Of a stretch of DNA of 64,000 nucleotides, positions 24,040-34,877 are shown piece after piece. The DNA is taken from positions 2,666,001 through 2,730,000 of the forward strand of contig CM049986.1 in assembly GCA_016630955.3 (NCBI GenBank), given 5' to 3'. The position numbers were made by a program, and so were the translations under genes. The stretch is from Didymella arachidicola. Taxonomy: Eukaryota > Ascomycota > Dothideomycetes > Pleosporales > Didymellaceae. The first letter of the stretch is position 1. The number at the start of each line of letters is the position of its first letter. The notes under the pieces were generated by a model that was given only the letters and a program-made list of their open reading frames with translations, did no database searches and had not been told where the DNA came from.

Positions 24040-24798
24040 GCTGGCAGATGCGCGCACGAGGTGTGGGGTTGGCGCGTGGGTATATGGAGCCTCGCAACGT
24101 GCTCATCGGCATAGCGGGTCCATGCAGAGGTTGGTGAAGCAAAGGGACCTTAAAGCGCAGCGTCACCTCTCCCCTTTGCGCGACTGGTACGCGAACATCA
24201 TTCGCGTGTTTATGAGGTCAGTGCGCAGGACCCGCCCGTCATGTCCAACGTTGTTTGGAGAAGAGCAGAGCCAGTCGGAACAGCTACCGGAGCGACCTTG
24301 CTGTTGATCGATCAATCCCGTTGCACTTCCTAGCAACGGCTACTCACTCGTGTACGGCATTGCATTGATATGGTGGTATCTCTTTCATTGGTCCCATCTA
24401 AGTGCGCAGAAACAATGCTGTCACGGCGCCTTAGCGTAAGACGCTTCCCCACTGCCCTGCGTCCAGATGGGCCGCCAACAGGGGATCATGATGACTCCAA
24501 GCCCAATGCCGTCAAGACGCGCCCTCTCGATCCATCAAACTCTATTCTGGTGGTGAAATCACACCAGCCACTGTTGTGTCCATGCAGAAAAATCGACTTC
24601 ATGCTGGATCCTCCCATATTCTGTGCTGTATATATCACCATTGCTGGTTTCGCTGATTTGCACATGCCATGAACCCGATCCTCTGAATGCCCCGTCAAGA
24701 ACATGTTCAATGACATTGAGTGTTCGTACAGCCAACCGAACGCTGGATGCAAAATGATGTCGAATAACGCCTTGCCCTTTTCACCCAGAACGCAAGCT
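24040..24798. other. intergenic, apsB upstream region
   Basis: About 0.76 kb between the apsB start and the RPA34 stop, both minus strand. It must contain the apsB promoter. No gene, RNA or repeat was recognised. Confidence 0.45.
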
Positions 24799-26091
24799 TC
24801 ATGCCTTTGCTTTCTTCTCTTTCTTGGCCTTCTTTTCCTCCCTCTTCTTCAGCTCTTCTGGAGTCTTGTGCTTTTTGGCCTTCTTCGTCGGCGCCTCATC
24901 GCCGTTAGCCTCGCTGTGCCTCCTCTTTGTAGGCTTCGTAGGCAAGTTCAGACCATTTGGCGCGGCCAGCCCAGCACGCTCCTGGGGCACGTCGTCCTCC
25001 TCGCTGTCAGTGTCTCCCAGAACCCCTCCAGACTCAGCACCAGTAAAACCGAGCGGTGTGTAGCGCATTTTCAGGCCCTTGACTTGTGGTCGTGGCGCGC
25101 GGATGGTGGAGCGTGTGATGGATGCAGCAGCTTCCGAGCCTGTGCTGGGGTCTGCTTGCTTTGAGGTCAGCTTTGGTAGTCGTACGAGTTCCTTCAGGTG
25201 GAGTGTCTGCTGGATCTTGGTGGGAACTGTGTGAAATCAGAAAGAAGTTTTCAGAGTGTGCACGACAGATATACCTATGCCATAGCCGTTCTTCCCAGGT
25301 ACCAGGACTTCTCTAGGGCCATCCTCGCTCTTCTCGGTTGTCGAGAAACCATAGTCTGTGCCCTTCTGGCTCAGTATAGAGTCTCCTTTCATAGCCTTGT
25401 CCATGGCAATGGTTTGCAAGTCCTTCAGTGATACTCCTGCAGGTGCAGTAATGTGCCAGACTTGCTTTCCTCGCAGGTTGTCGAAGATCTTTGCGGCTTT
25501 TGACCCGGTGCGATCCCTCTCAGATACAAGGTTGTAGCCCTTTGGTGGCTGGTACGGTTTCGCAGCGCGGAGCTCGACCTCTACCGGTTTCGACGGTGTA
25601 GCTTGTGTAGGCTTTTGCGCCGGCTTCGCAGTGTCTTCCTCTTCACTCGAGCTGTCCGACTCGCTACCGCTGTCACTGTCGCTGTCGCTGTCGCTGGACG
25701 CATCCTTCATCTTCACTTCACCAGGCAGCTTTGTCGGAATATCCCTTGCGGACGCATTGCTATCGTCTGAGATCTCTGAGCTTGACAGCTCTGCGACCTG
25801 CTCAGGCTTGGAGATTGTCTTCGGCGCAGGCTTCTTAGACGCGGGCTTGATCTGCGAGGCTGATTTCGACGTGGACTTCTCTTTCGTACTCGACTTTGCA
25901 GCGCTGTTGGGCTTGTGCACGCCAATGGTAGCTTTCGGCTTCTCTGCCTTCTTCGATTTTGGTGCGCTCTCGGTAGACGAGTCGTCGTCGCTACCAACCA
26001 ACTCTTGGCTCAGCGACGATTTCGGTGGGGGAACCTTCGACTTCTTGGACTTCAAGCCCGGCAACGGTACTGGTGTCTTCTTCGCCGACAT
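24799..26091 (-). CDS. RPA34: RNA polymerase I subunit RPA34 (A34.5)
   Basis: Nucleolar Pol I subunit that pairs with A49 to form a TFIIF-like module for rRNA transcription. Exons on the minus strand are 26091..25275 and 25226..24799 (48-nt phase-1 intron), 414 aa. The long N-terminal half is low-complexity Lys/Ser/Pro with an acidic serine run. The A34.5 core starts near QVWHITAPAGVSLKDLQ and continues through TDYGFSTTEKSEDGPREVLV and GIVPTKIQQTLHLKEL. The protein ends in a strongly basic Lys tail, as in family members. A second possible start lies upstream in frame at 26130 (MLSRDLSIFDHNK); 26091 is preferred because MSAKKTPVPLPG is the usual type of beginning. Confidence 0.88.
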
Positions 26092-26462
26092 TTTGTTGTG
26101 GTCGAAAATGCTCAAGTCGCGACTTAGCATCCCGGCAGCTCGCCCGTGAACTTTTTCTGCCGAGGCGGTGGAACTTTGGAGCCGCGTCAAGCTATCGTGT
26201 TTTGGGACGCGCTAGCGAAAAGGTAGGCCAAGTTCGATGTGCGACTTGACATACACAACAACGACAGACTGCGGTCTGTACATCAGGATCACCGTGAAGT
26301 ATTACGTTGATGTTCTCTGGTATCGGAAACGCCAAATGACTGACATCTTGCTCGCACGTTTGCAGTCTTGAAGTGTACCAATTTTCTAATGAAGACCAAA
26401 ACCGAACTACACCATCTCACAATTTTGGACACCGCAATCCTGCAGTAGCACATTCATCAACC
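26092..26462. promoter_or_regulatory. shared divergent promoter RPA34 / GRC3
   Basis: 371 bp between the start codons of two genes for rRNA synthesis and processing, transcribed in opposite directions. Both core promoters must lie here, so shared control is plausible. I do not see a clear ribosome-biogenesis PAC or RRPE box. Confidence 0.6.
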
Positions 26463-28624
26463 ATGCCAGTGAAGAGAAGGAAGCTGGAAGAGACGGCTGT
26501 GACTGCGACTGCTTCAATGCAAAGTAAGAGTTATGGAAGTCCGACCTCGTCCCATTCATCCTGACGAGGTATGCAGAGCCTACTGCAGGACCCGAGAAGC
26601 CACTCAGTGCTATTGCTGCGGCCAGGCTGAGGGCTGAGGCCGCTAAGAATATTGTTCCTGTTCAAGAAACGACCCTTGAGCCGCTTGCTGCGCCATCGAG
26701 TCCGCCTGCTGAGGATCTCGTGTCGGAATATGAAGATTCTGAGGCGCAGCCTGAGCCTGTGGTCAAGCGGCGCAATCTCAAGCTTTGCAATTGGCAGAGT
26801 AACCCCAGAGATATCTTCGCCGAGAACGAGTCTGAGCTCAGCATCAACTTGGATAAGAACACGACCATAGCCCTCATTGGACACTTTGACTTTAAAGTAT
26901 CTAGAGGCGCGATCAACATCAATGGCGCAAACATCGGTGCTGTAACGCGAGATGGCCAGAAAGGTCAGACGTATCGCGCACACGTGCCAGCGACACATCC
27001 AATATTCAAGATTCGAGGCTTGGATGCAAAGAATTTTGTGCAATTCACGTCGTGCAAGGAACCAACACCGTTTGCAAGACTGAGCCCATTGTACGAAGAA
27101 ATCTGGAACACAGGTTCACAAGGTGAGCGGCGGCGAACCTTTGGTATAGTATGTAACCCCTCGCGTTCTTCTGCGACACAATGGTCGTGTGACACTGTCG
27201 TTCAGTGCCAGCTTACATGACGCTGACACTTCTCTCAGATCACCAGCTGTGATGAGGACCCTCTCGAGCGCCCTCTCCAGCCTCAGTCAAGTCCAGAAAA
27301 TTGGCTGCGCGCGATCGAAGATTGTTCTACCGAGGCTTCGTCCACACTTGTTACTGGCTCACCAGAGTCCGGCAAATCCACCTTGTGCAGACGGTTGATC
27401 AATCGATACCTTACAGGTATGGGCAAATTAAAAACCGGCGTGTCCGCTGTCTGTTTCATAGACTTGGACTGTAGCAAGCCAGAGTATTCGCCGCCGGGTC
27501 AGATATCCCTTGTCGTGGTAAGACAATTGAACCTAGGTCCCAACTTCACCGATCCCACCGCTGCGCCGCTCCAGCCAGCAGCCGACCAGAACGAAATGGT
27601 TCGGTCACATGTTATCCCTACAGACATTGCGAACTATGAGGACTACTATCGCGAATGCGTCGAAGACTTGTATCTGGCATACAAGAACCTCTACTCCCGG
27701 GATTCGGCCTTACCACTTCTCATCAACACCTCGACCTTCCTGTATACAACACACTTCTCACTATTGGAGCAGCTGCTGGCACGCTTCAAACCTCAGAACA
27801 TCATCCATCTGGGCGATACTCGCGTCATCGACACTTCCATCGCCGAGAAACTCCACGCCCTACAAACAAACAGCAAAAAGTACCGCAGTACGCTGCACGA
27901 AATCACAGCACAAGCACCCACCCCAGCTCCCCTACGATCAGAAACAGAACTGCGCGCCATGCACATGCAGTCCTACTTCCACCTCTCCACGCCTCCCACC
28001 GCAACCCACCCATCCTGGATCTCCACACCGCTCAGCACCCACCCACCCTGGGAATTCACCTACCTCAGCACCCCCACGCGCGCGCAGGACTTCATCGGCT
28101 TCCTCCCCCTCAATGAGCCCCTACCGCCCTCCTCCCTAATCCACTACCTATCCGGCTCCATAATCCACATCCTGCAGTCCTCGTCCTCGCAGATCCCAAC
28201 CCCATACACCGCGCTGCCCCGCACGCCGAAAAGCAAAATCCCGTACTTTCCCCCAGACAAAAAACTGGGCTACACAGCGCCGCTGGACCCACGCACAACG
28301 CGCGTCGTGTGCGCTGCGCTCATGCGGGGCATCGATCCCGAGCGCGGCGTGATCCAAGTCATAGTCCCCACGGCGTTGGAGCCGTTGATGGCGGGCTTGA
28401 AGCCCGAGCAGACTGTTTTCGCGGTCGGGTGTGCGGAGACGCCCGGGTGGGCGTACGTCGAGGATGCGTATCTGGGGCAGTATGAGGAGGAGGTTGGGGA
28501 GCGGAAGGTTGGGGGTGGGGAGGTGGAGGTGTGGGTTGAGAAGGAGGGTGTGCTGGATGGGATGGGGTATTTGGGGACTGTGAGGCGGGTGAGGAAGTTT
28601 ATCACGGGAGAAAAGGAGAAATGA
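26463..28624 (+). CDS. GRC3: polynucleotide 5'-hydroxyl kinase GRC3
   Basis: Clp1/NOL9-family RNA kinase that acts with the Las1 nuclease in ITS2 removal during large-subunit rRNA maturation. Exons are 26463..26523, 26577..27148 and 27239..28624 (introns 53 and 90 nt), 672 aa. The N-terminal 90 residues are basic and low in complexity. A beta domain with NTTIALIGHFDFKVSRGAI follows. The kinase P-loop GSPESGKST starts at residue 251, right after the third exon begins. Downstream are the LPLLINTS region and the RFKPQNIIHLGD Clp1-type segments. The unrelated-looking N-terminal residues up to the first splice site are joined as MQ-KPTAGPEK, which keeps frame. Confidence 0.92.
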
Positions 28625-28734
28625 GGTATGCTGTTGAGGGTTTGCCATCCACTCGATTTATGGACGATGGGGTTAGAGCTTCGAGGGTCTATGCGTCTTC
28701 TTAGACCGCGCTCATTGCGTCAAGCGTAAACGGC

Positions 28735-29535
28735 TTACTTCATACTCCTCGCCTTCTCCAGATCCTGCTCGCTCAACTCCCTCAACACACCCGTATTCGC
28801 AACTCCCCCCGTAATAGTCGCCCCAGCAACCTCCTTCGCATACCCGAGCAGCCCAACCTGCGTCTTGTAGTACGAAACATACTTGCTCTTAACCTCAATA
28901 AGCGTCATACGCGGATCATCCGGACCACCGTCGTGCTTGCCATCGCCCAGATCGCCAAACCAGGCCGCGGCGCCGCGGCTCCAGACTTCCTTGATACGCG
29001 GGTCGGAGTTGGAGGTCGTTGTTGCGGTGCCGGAGACGGAGATCCAGTCCTGTGTCTTGCTGTCCTGGAAGGTGATCTGGACTTCTTTGTTGGATTCGAG
29101 GTCTGAGAATTTCTTGCTGTGTGCGTTGGCGAGAAAGAGGAAGTCGGGGCCGTCGCGGCGTGCGGTTGCCATGGAGCGTCCGACTGGGCCTGGGGGTGTT
29201 AGTGCTGGCGCGGTAGGGGGGTAGGGTTAAGTACCAACGCCGGTGCGGTAGGTGTTCAGGATGCCAATCTTCTTGTCATCGGCGAGGGAGAAGAAGTCCT
29301 TGATTTGCGTGACCTTGTCGGTTTCGTTGTCGTACTGCTTTGCGACGGAGGGGTCGGTCTTGGAATTGACCTCGGAAGCTTTGAGCTGGTCTGGCATTCT
29401 GAATTGTGTGGGGACTGAGAACTGGCGTGTGGTTTGTAGACGGGTCGACGAGAAGGTGAATCGAGCAACGACCTTTGGTGTATACTGAGTCGAAGTGCGA
29501 GCAGCAGAGCGTACAAGTAGTCGGGGAGCAGACAT
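28735..29535 (-). CDS. bli-3: BLI-3 blue-light-inducible flavin-binding split-barrel protein
   Basis: Member of the pyridoxamine-5'-phosphate-oxidase-like FMN-binding split-barrel family; the Neurospora homologue is blue-light induced and its reaction is not established. Exons on the minus strand are 29535..29235 and 29189..28735 (45-nt phase-1 intron), 251 aa. The N-terminal 46 residues are rich in Arg and Ser, have no acidic residue and resemble a mitochondrial presequence. A second in-frame ATG (codon 47, at 29397) starts the usual BLI-3 length protein, MPDQLKASEV. The core contains GRSMATARRDGPDFLFLAN, KEVQITFQD, WISVSGTA and WFGDLGDG. The gene is convergent with GRC3, 110 bp apart. Confidence 0.9.
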
Positions 29536-30133
29536 GATGAGCAGAATTACGTCAAATCAGGTGCAGACGGTAGGCCACTTTAACAGCGACACGAGCAGTG
29601 TGACGTCGCTGCAATGCTTGTTTATGGACCTGTCATCCATTGTTGTGGAGTTCGGGTTGCTCTAGGAGTATGTATGACGATTGAATAAATCGCAGAACGC
29701 GTCAGGCCAATGAGTTTCTAGGGAGCCCGCAGGAGACGGAGGACGCGGGGTCCGACGTTCGAGATGAGTCTGAAGACAGGAGATGTAGAAGTCCATCTTT
29801 GAATGCTCTGGACGGGTCAGGGGGGTTAGAGTGTGGTGATGCTGGTCGTGGTTGGAGAACTCCCCACGAAATGGCTGTGGATCACTGCCTTTTCTGCCTC
29901 TTCTGCCTCGTGTCTACTGGAATTATGAGACTTGCGTCTTACCGGTCTTCAAATAGGACCCATACATGCTCTTTCTTCTCATGCTTCCATGGCTGCACGG
30001 GACTGCTCACCCTGTGCAGCGTGCAAGTGGGTGTGACCAAAGCGCACCGAGGTTGAACCGGCCGTCGACATGTCCTCGCTGACGCCGTCTCATCCCGAGA
30101 GACACCCAAGAAGATCCACATAGACACACCCCC
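29536..30133. other. divergent intergenic region BLI-3 / FAR1-lactonase
   Basis: 0.6 kb with no gene recognised. It must contain both promoters, including any light-response element for BLI-3; I see no unambiguous site. Confidence 0.4.
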
Positions 30134-31874
30134 ATGGCCCTAATCGCGCCTCGGCCCGCAGAACATGTGCTCAACTTCAACGATCCGCCGTCGTCGCCTG
30201 AGCCTGCGCAGATCCACGACGGTCCGCTGTACACGTCGCGCGCACTACCCGAGTACGTGAGCGCCGATGACTACCATGAGGGCCTCAAGCAGATCCGCGC
30301 CCATCTGGGCCGCGACTGCGGCTTCGGCATCGCCATCTCGCGCACCAAATCGTACACGCCCATGAAGACGGGCCAGAAGCGGATCACGCGCGTGATGCTG
30401 CAATGCGCCCGGTCCAAGGAGTATAAGAGCAAGGGCGTCGGCCACAAAGTGTATGCGACGCGCATGACGGGCTGTCCATGGCGAGCAAAGATGCAGCCCC
30501 AGCCCGGCGGCGGGTGGAAGGTGACGGGCGTATGCCACGAGCACAACCACGAGCTGAACGACGTGCTCGACGACAGAGGCATGCCGCCGCGCGCAAGAAC
30601 CAGCGGGTCAGCACACAAGAGGAAGTCCGGCGAGGACTCGTTCACACCACCCGCGCCGTCCACATACACTAACATGCCGCCTGCCACTGCGCCGCCTGTG
30701 ACTACCAACTGGCCCACCATGTCAGTGAGCGGCGTGAGGCGTCTCGTGATTCCGCTGCAGCAACGGCTGTTGACTGCGTCGCGAGGACAGTTCTCGCTGG
30801 ACGCGCCCATGTTTCTGATCTACAACGAGCGTTTCCAACACATACTCGGCACGGGCGCCGACCTCAAAGTCGGGTTCGAGGAAGACTTCCCCTTTGCCTA
30901 CCAGGGCGGCGTCTACACGCCAGCCAACGATGTCCTCTATGTGACCAGCAACCAATACAGCCTCCCATCCGGCCAGGACAAGGTGGCCACCGTCAGTAAA
31001 ATGACGCGCAACGTCTACGGCCAATGGACCCGCTCTCAAGTCCCTAACCAAGTCCGCAACCCCGCTGGCGGCGCAGCCTATCACGACGGTGTGCTTGACG
31101 GTGTCCTGTTCTGCGCTCAGGGTGACATGGAAAACATCACAGGCCTCGTCCAGATGGAAGCAGACTACCCTTTCCGCATCCGCACACTGGTCAACAACTA
31201 CTACGGCCGGCGCTTCAACTCGCCCAGAGACATCGCCGTGCACAGCGACGGCAGCATCTACTTCACCGACCCCGCCTACGGCCACGACCAAGGAATGCGG
31301 CCCCCGCCCGAGCTGCCAAACCAGGTCTACAGATTCGAGCCCCACACCGGCGATGTGCGGGTTGTCGCTGATGGATTCGGGAGGCCGAGTGGGATATGCT
31401 TCAGTCCGAAAGAAGGGACGTGTTACATCAGCGACACCGAATTCATCCACGGCAACGGACATGTAGATTTCCAGCGCGCAAGCACAATGCACGTCCCCCC
31501 CTCCCCTTCCGCCTTCCTACAATCAACTAACTATCAACAGCTACGCGTACGACGTCGGCGACCGCGCACAATCCAAGTTCCTCATGAACCGCCGCGTCTT
31601 CGCCATGGCCGACGTCGGCGTGCCTGACGGGTTAAAGTGCGACACAGCCGGCAATGTGTACGCCGCGTGTGGCGACGGCTTGAGTGTATGGAGCCCCGGG
31701 GGCGTGCTGCTGGGCAAAGTGCTTGTTCCTGGCGGCCTTGCCAACTTTTCGTTTGGGCGTAAGGGCGAGCTGTTTTTGTTGAACGGGAAGAAGCTTTGGG
31801 AGCTCAAGGTCGCGGATACTGTGAAGGGTGCGCTGGTTAGTCGTGAGGCGCTGAGGTACGATGATGGAGAGTAG
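30134..31874 (+). CDS. FAR1 DNA-binding domain fused to SMP-30/gluconolactonase
   Basis: Two unrelated domains lie in one open frame. Exons are 30134..31488 and 31541..31874, 562 aa; the 52-nt intron appears to use a GC-AG pair. Residues about 45-141 are a FAR1/WRKY-GCM1-type zinc domain with putative ligands C91, C114, H137 and H139. After a Pro/Thr linker, residues about 225-560 form an SMP-30/LRE-type beta-propeller. Its expected acidic, Asn and Asp metal-site regions are present (FEEDFPFAYQGG, FNSPRDIAVHSDGSIYFTDP, RPSGICFSP, GVPDGLKCD). Family members hydrolyse lactones or phosphotriesters; the substrate is unknown here. A 66-nt in-frame stretch at the junction (30725..30790) has intron signals and may be spliced. 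Confidence 0.8.
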
Positions 31875-32204
31875 GACTCTTGGTTGTAGGGCGACCAGGC
31901 GGTAGATGGGGCAGGAGAGCCAGACTTTTCTATTTTTGATGACGGGGCGGCAGATGGGGGAGTTGAGCAGGATACTTTTATTTTTGGTGACGAGGTTGCA
32001 GGCGAGGGAGCCGCCCAGGACTCTTTTATTCTTGATAACGAGGCTGCAGGTGAGGCATCAGAGTAGGACTCTCCGCTGTCTGGTGCCGAGTCAGAGGCAG
32101 ACTTGCGGCAGCACATGGACTTCTCCAACATGTTCTTCGGACTGGGTCAAACCGGAGAAGACGATAGCGAGACGTCCTCCCACGCAGACTCATTACTCCC
32201 ATAG
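31875..32204 (+). pseudogene. decayed repeat-encoded C-terminal tail
   Basis: Directly after the lactonase stop the same frame continues with 48-bp units encoding a 16-residue acidic repeat. Clear units are 31896-31943, 31944-31991, 31992-32039 and 32040-32087. Intact units read QD(S/T)FI where broken ones read stop-DS. TAG stops at 31872, 31887 and 32064 interrupt it, and the frame ends at 32202. It looks like a former C-terminal extension. Confidence 0.5.
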
Positions 32205-33253
32205 TGATATGCCATTCCGATAACTGCAATTGAACATTTCCAAATCAGATTCACAGAAGAGGCAGGTCACATGGCAGGAGCTATGATCTGCACATGGGCC
32301 CGTGGTCGTCAGGTCAGGACCAGACATTTCGCTGAAGCTTGAAGCAAAACACCGTCTCTCATGCCATCTCACTTACTCTCTGGCAGACATTATACTTTTC
32401 GAACCACTGTTGATCAACACCACAGTCCTCTCGGCACGCTGCGGATCCCAAGGTGTTGATTGCGATGTTCGTGTTGCTGACATGCTGCACCACTTTTCGG
32501 CGAACGCTTGTCGCTCAGGATGGAAATGAGCTTCAGGGTCCACCAAGCCCCTGGTATTGCTTGTCACGCTTGTTTTCCCGCCCAAGCCCATCGTTGCTGT
32601 CAACCATGCGCCTCGCAGGCATGGCATTGCTTGAAAATGCCCCCAACATCGCTGAATTTCTGCATGTCCCTCCGCTCGTCTTTACCCCGGCATCAAGCCT
32701 CGAAATAGCTCGCGCAACACGGTCTCTCGCACAGTCGCGGCCCAGGCCTGCGCTCGAAGGAGTTCACAACTAACCTCAGTCACCTTAGTCGACAACTGAC
32801 TGCTCTGGGCATGCAGGAACGAGCGTGGTCAGACCGCGCCGCGGCCCCTGCACCCAACTCCTATCGACAATGGCAGATCTCCAGGCCTCGCGGCCAGGGG
32901 CAGCGTACACACCATGCGGGCCTCACCAATCCACTCGCAGCAAGCGGCAGCGCTGGCAGCCCCGCCCGCTCAAAGCGATAGTGCACGGCGCGGTCAGACC
33001 GAGGATACGGACGAATTGAGACGTTGCTGGGGTCGTCGGCCGTTCGTGAGCTACGAATAGCTAGCCCTCATTTCACTATCGTATGGATGGGTCAGCCGGC
33101 GACGGCGTATCTTTAGGGTAGGTCTTGCTGTTTCCTACGCGTCTTGTCCCATGGCTTGACGCTTCTTGATTCCTGTCGCTCCCTCTCGTCTTTGCGTCTC
33201 TTGTTCGTTCTGCCCGTAGTCCCGCCGCTCGTTGAACGTCACGTTATGCCATC
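32205..33253. other. intergenic, nothing recognised
   Basis: About 1 kb between the lactonase tail and GT90. Open frames are short and have no family features. The proximal part is the GT90 promoter and leader. Confidence 0.45.
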
Positions 33254-33257
33254 ATGA
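33246..33257 (+). promoter_or_regulatory. minimal uORF abutting the GT90 start
   Basis: ATG CCA TCA TGA: a three-codon upstream frame whose TGA overlaps the GT90 ATG in an ATGA arrangement. Ribosomes that translate it would end on the main start codon, allowing termination-reinitiation control. Confidence 0.5.
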
Positions 33258-34667
33258 TCCACAAAGGGCTGCGCGTGTCGTCTACGCACCTTGTCTTCTA
33301 CATTTGTTCGTTCGTTATAGCCATCCAGTTATGGTCTCTCTGGAGACAGTCGGCGAAAGGCGGGTTCGGTTGGTACTCGCATGAGCCGCGGGACTTTGTC
33401 TTCGACGCGGATAAGCATGCCAATGTGCACACGTTCAGCCACGATCAGTGCGACAGTTCGTTCCCGAATCTGTACCATAGTCTCGATCAGGCAGTCGCTC
33501 GGCGGCAGGGGCGCAAAGTGCATATTCAAGACATTGAGATCCGAAAGGGCAGATGCATGCTCCGGCTCATGATCTGGGGAGGCGAGGTATGGAGCTATAC
33601 ATCGTTTCTGGACGGCCCTAACAGACACAGCTCTTTGTCGTTGACTCAGGCAAGCCGGAAGAATGCTACGTAACCAACGGCAACGAGCGCGAACGCATCC
33701 TCGGCACCCTTGCACAAATCGACCGCGCCATCTCCACCTCACCCGCCTCCGACCCCTCGGTCCCCAACATCGAATTCAGCCTCTCCCTCGACGACCTCCC
33801 GCGCCGCTCCAAAGCCAAAGGCGTCTTCTTCGGCTACACCCGCAAGGAAGGCCGCGAATACAACGACATCTGGATGATGCCCAACTACGCCTACTGGAGC
33901 TGGAACTACACGCACGCCCCCTCGTGGAACAGCATCCGGCGCGAGATCAGCGCCGCCGAGGACTCCCTCCCCTGGTCCCAAAAAGACCCCCGCATCGTCT
34001 GGCGCGGCAAGATAAAAATGGCCAAGCTCCGCAAGGAACTCGTCGCCGTCAGCGCCGGCAAGGAATGGAGCGACATCAAACCCGTCGTCATCAACAACGC
34101 CTCCGACCCCCACTCAAAAGACGTCATGAACCTTCGCCAGTTCTGCGGCTACAAGTTCACCGTCCAGACAGAGGGCACCAGCTATTCGGGGAGGCTGAAG
34201 TATCTGCAACTGTGCCGCAGCGCGCTCGTCACGCATCCACTCGAGTGGCAGGAGTTCCACACGCATCTCATGCGGCTCGCGGGCCCGGACGTGAATTACA
34301 TCGAGGCGAGCGAGAACTTTGGCAATCTGGAGGCGGCGATGGAGTACTTCAAAACCCGCGACGGGGAGGCGGAGCAGATTGCGAAGAACAGCTATGAGAC
34401 GTTTGCGAGGCGGTATTTGACGCCTGCTGCTGTGAGTTTTTTTTCTTTTTTTTTTCTAATATATTTCTCCGCGTGGTAAATCGGGATCACTGCTGACGCA
34501 GACAGGTGACGTGCTACTGGCGGCGGCTGTTTTGGACGTGGGCCAGTGTCCAGGGGTACGAGCCGCAGTTGTATACGGAGGATAGGCAGGGCAATATGGT
34601 GATGCGGGGGACGCCGTGGACGGCGTTTGCGGCGAATTGGCCGAGTGATCCGTCGATTATACCGTGA
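33254..34667 (+). CDS. glycosyltransferase family 90 (CAP10-like)
   Basis: Probable Golgi or ER glycosyltransferase of the CAP10/POGLUT-related GT90 family, whose fungal members include xylosyltransferases; the substrate is not predictable. Exons are 33254..33586, 33631..34431 and 34506..34667 (introns 44 and 74 nt), 431 aa. A single transmembrane segment lies at about residues 10-30 (type II). The catalytic region shows family blocks: WMMPNYAYWSWNY, DPRIVWRGKIKMAKLR, NLRQFCGYKFTVQTEG and SYSGRLKYLQLCRSALV, then THPLEWQEF. The C-terminal exon supplies VTCYWRRLFWTWA. The second intron contains a long T-rich run after its donor. Confidence 0.88.
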
Positions 34668-34795
34668 GAAGGGGAGTGGAGGTTTGATAATCAGCGAGCA
34701 TTTGCATAGGCGTTAGGCTGGAATGATACCCGCATATGTAATCATAACGAATGATGGAAGACACAGCGCACAGCCTTCCTTGCTAGCATGACGAG

Positions 34796-34798
<3 letters not shown>

Positions 34799-34832
<34 letters not shown>
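34799..34832. repeat. (TG)17 microsatellite
   Basis: 34 uninterrupted bases of TG repeat between the convergent 3' ends of GT90 and GUP1. Its length suggests it is polymorphic between strains. Confidence 0.97.
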
Positions 34833-34834
<2 letters not shown>

Positions 34835-34877
34835 GAAGAATACTACATTGCTATTGCTATCTTACACCCGTGCTCAG

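Noticed and set aside
33663..34397. Arg/Pro/His-rich plus-strand frame overlapping GT90
   Set aside because: A shifted frame of a GC-rich exon; it cannot be spliced with flanking coding sequence, while GT90 is complete.
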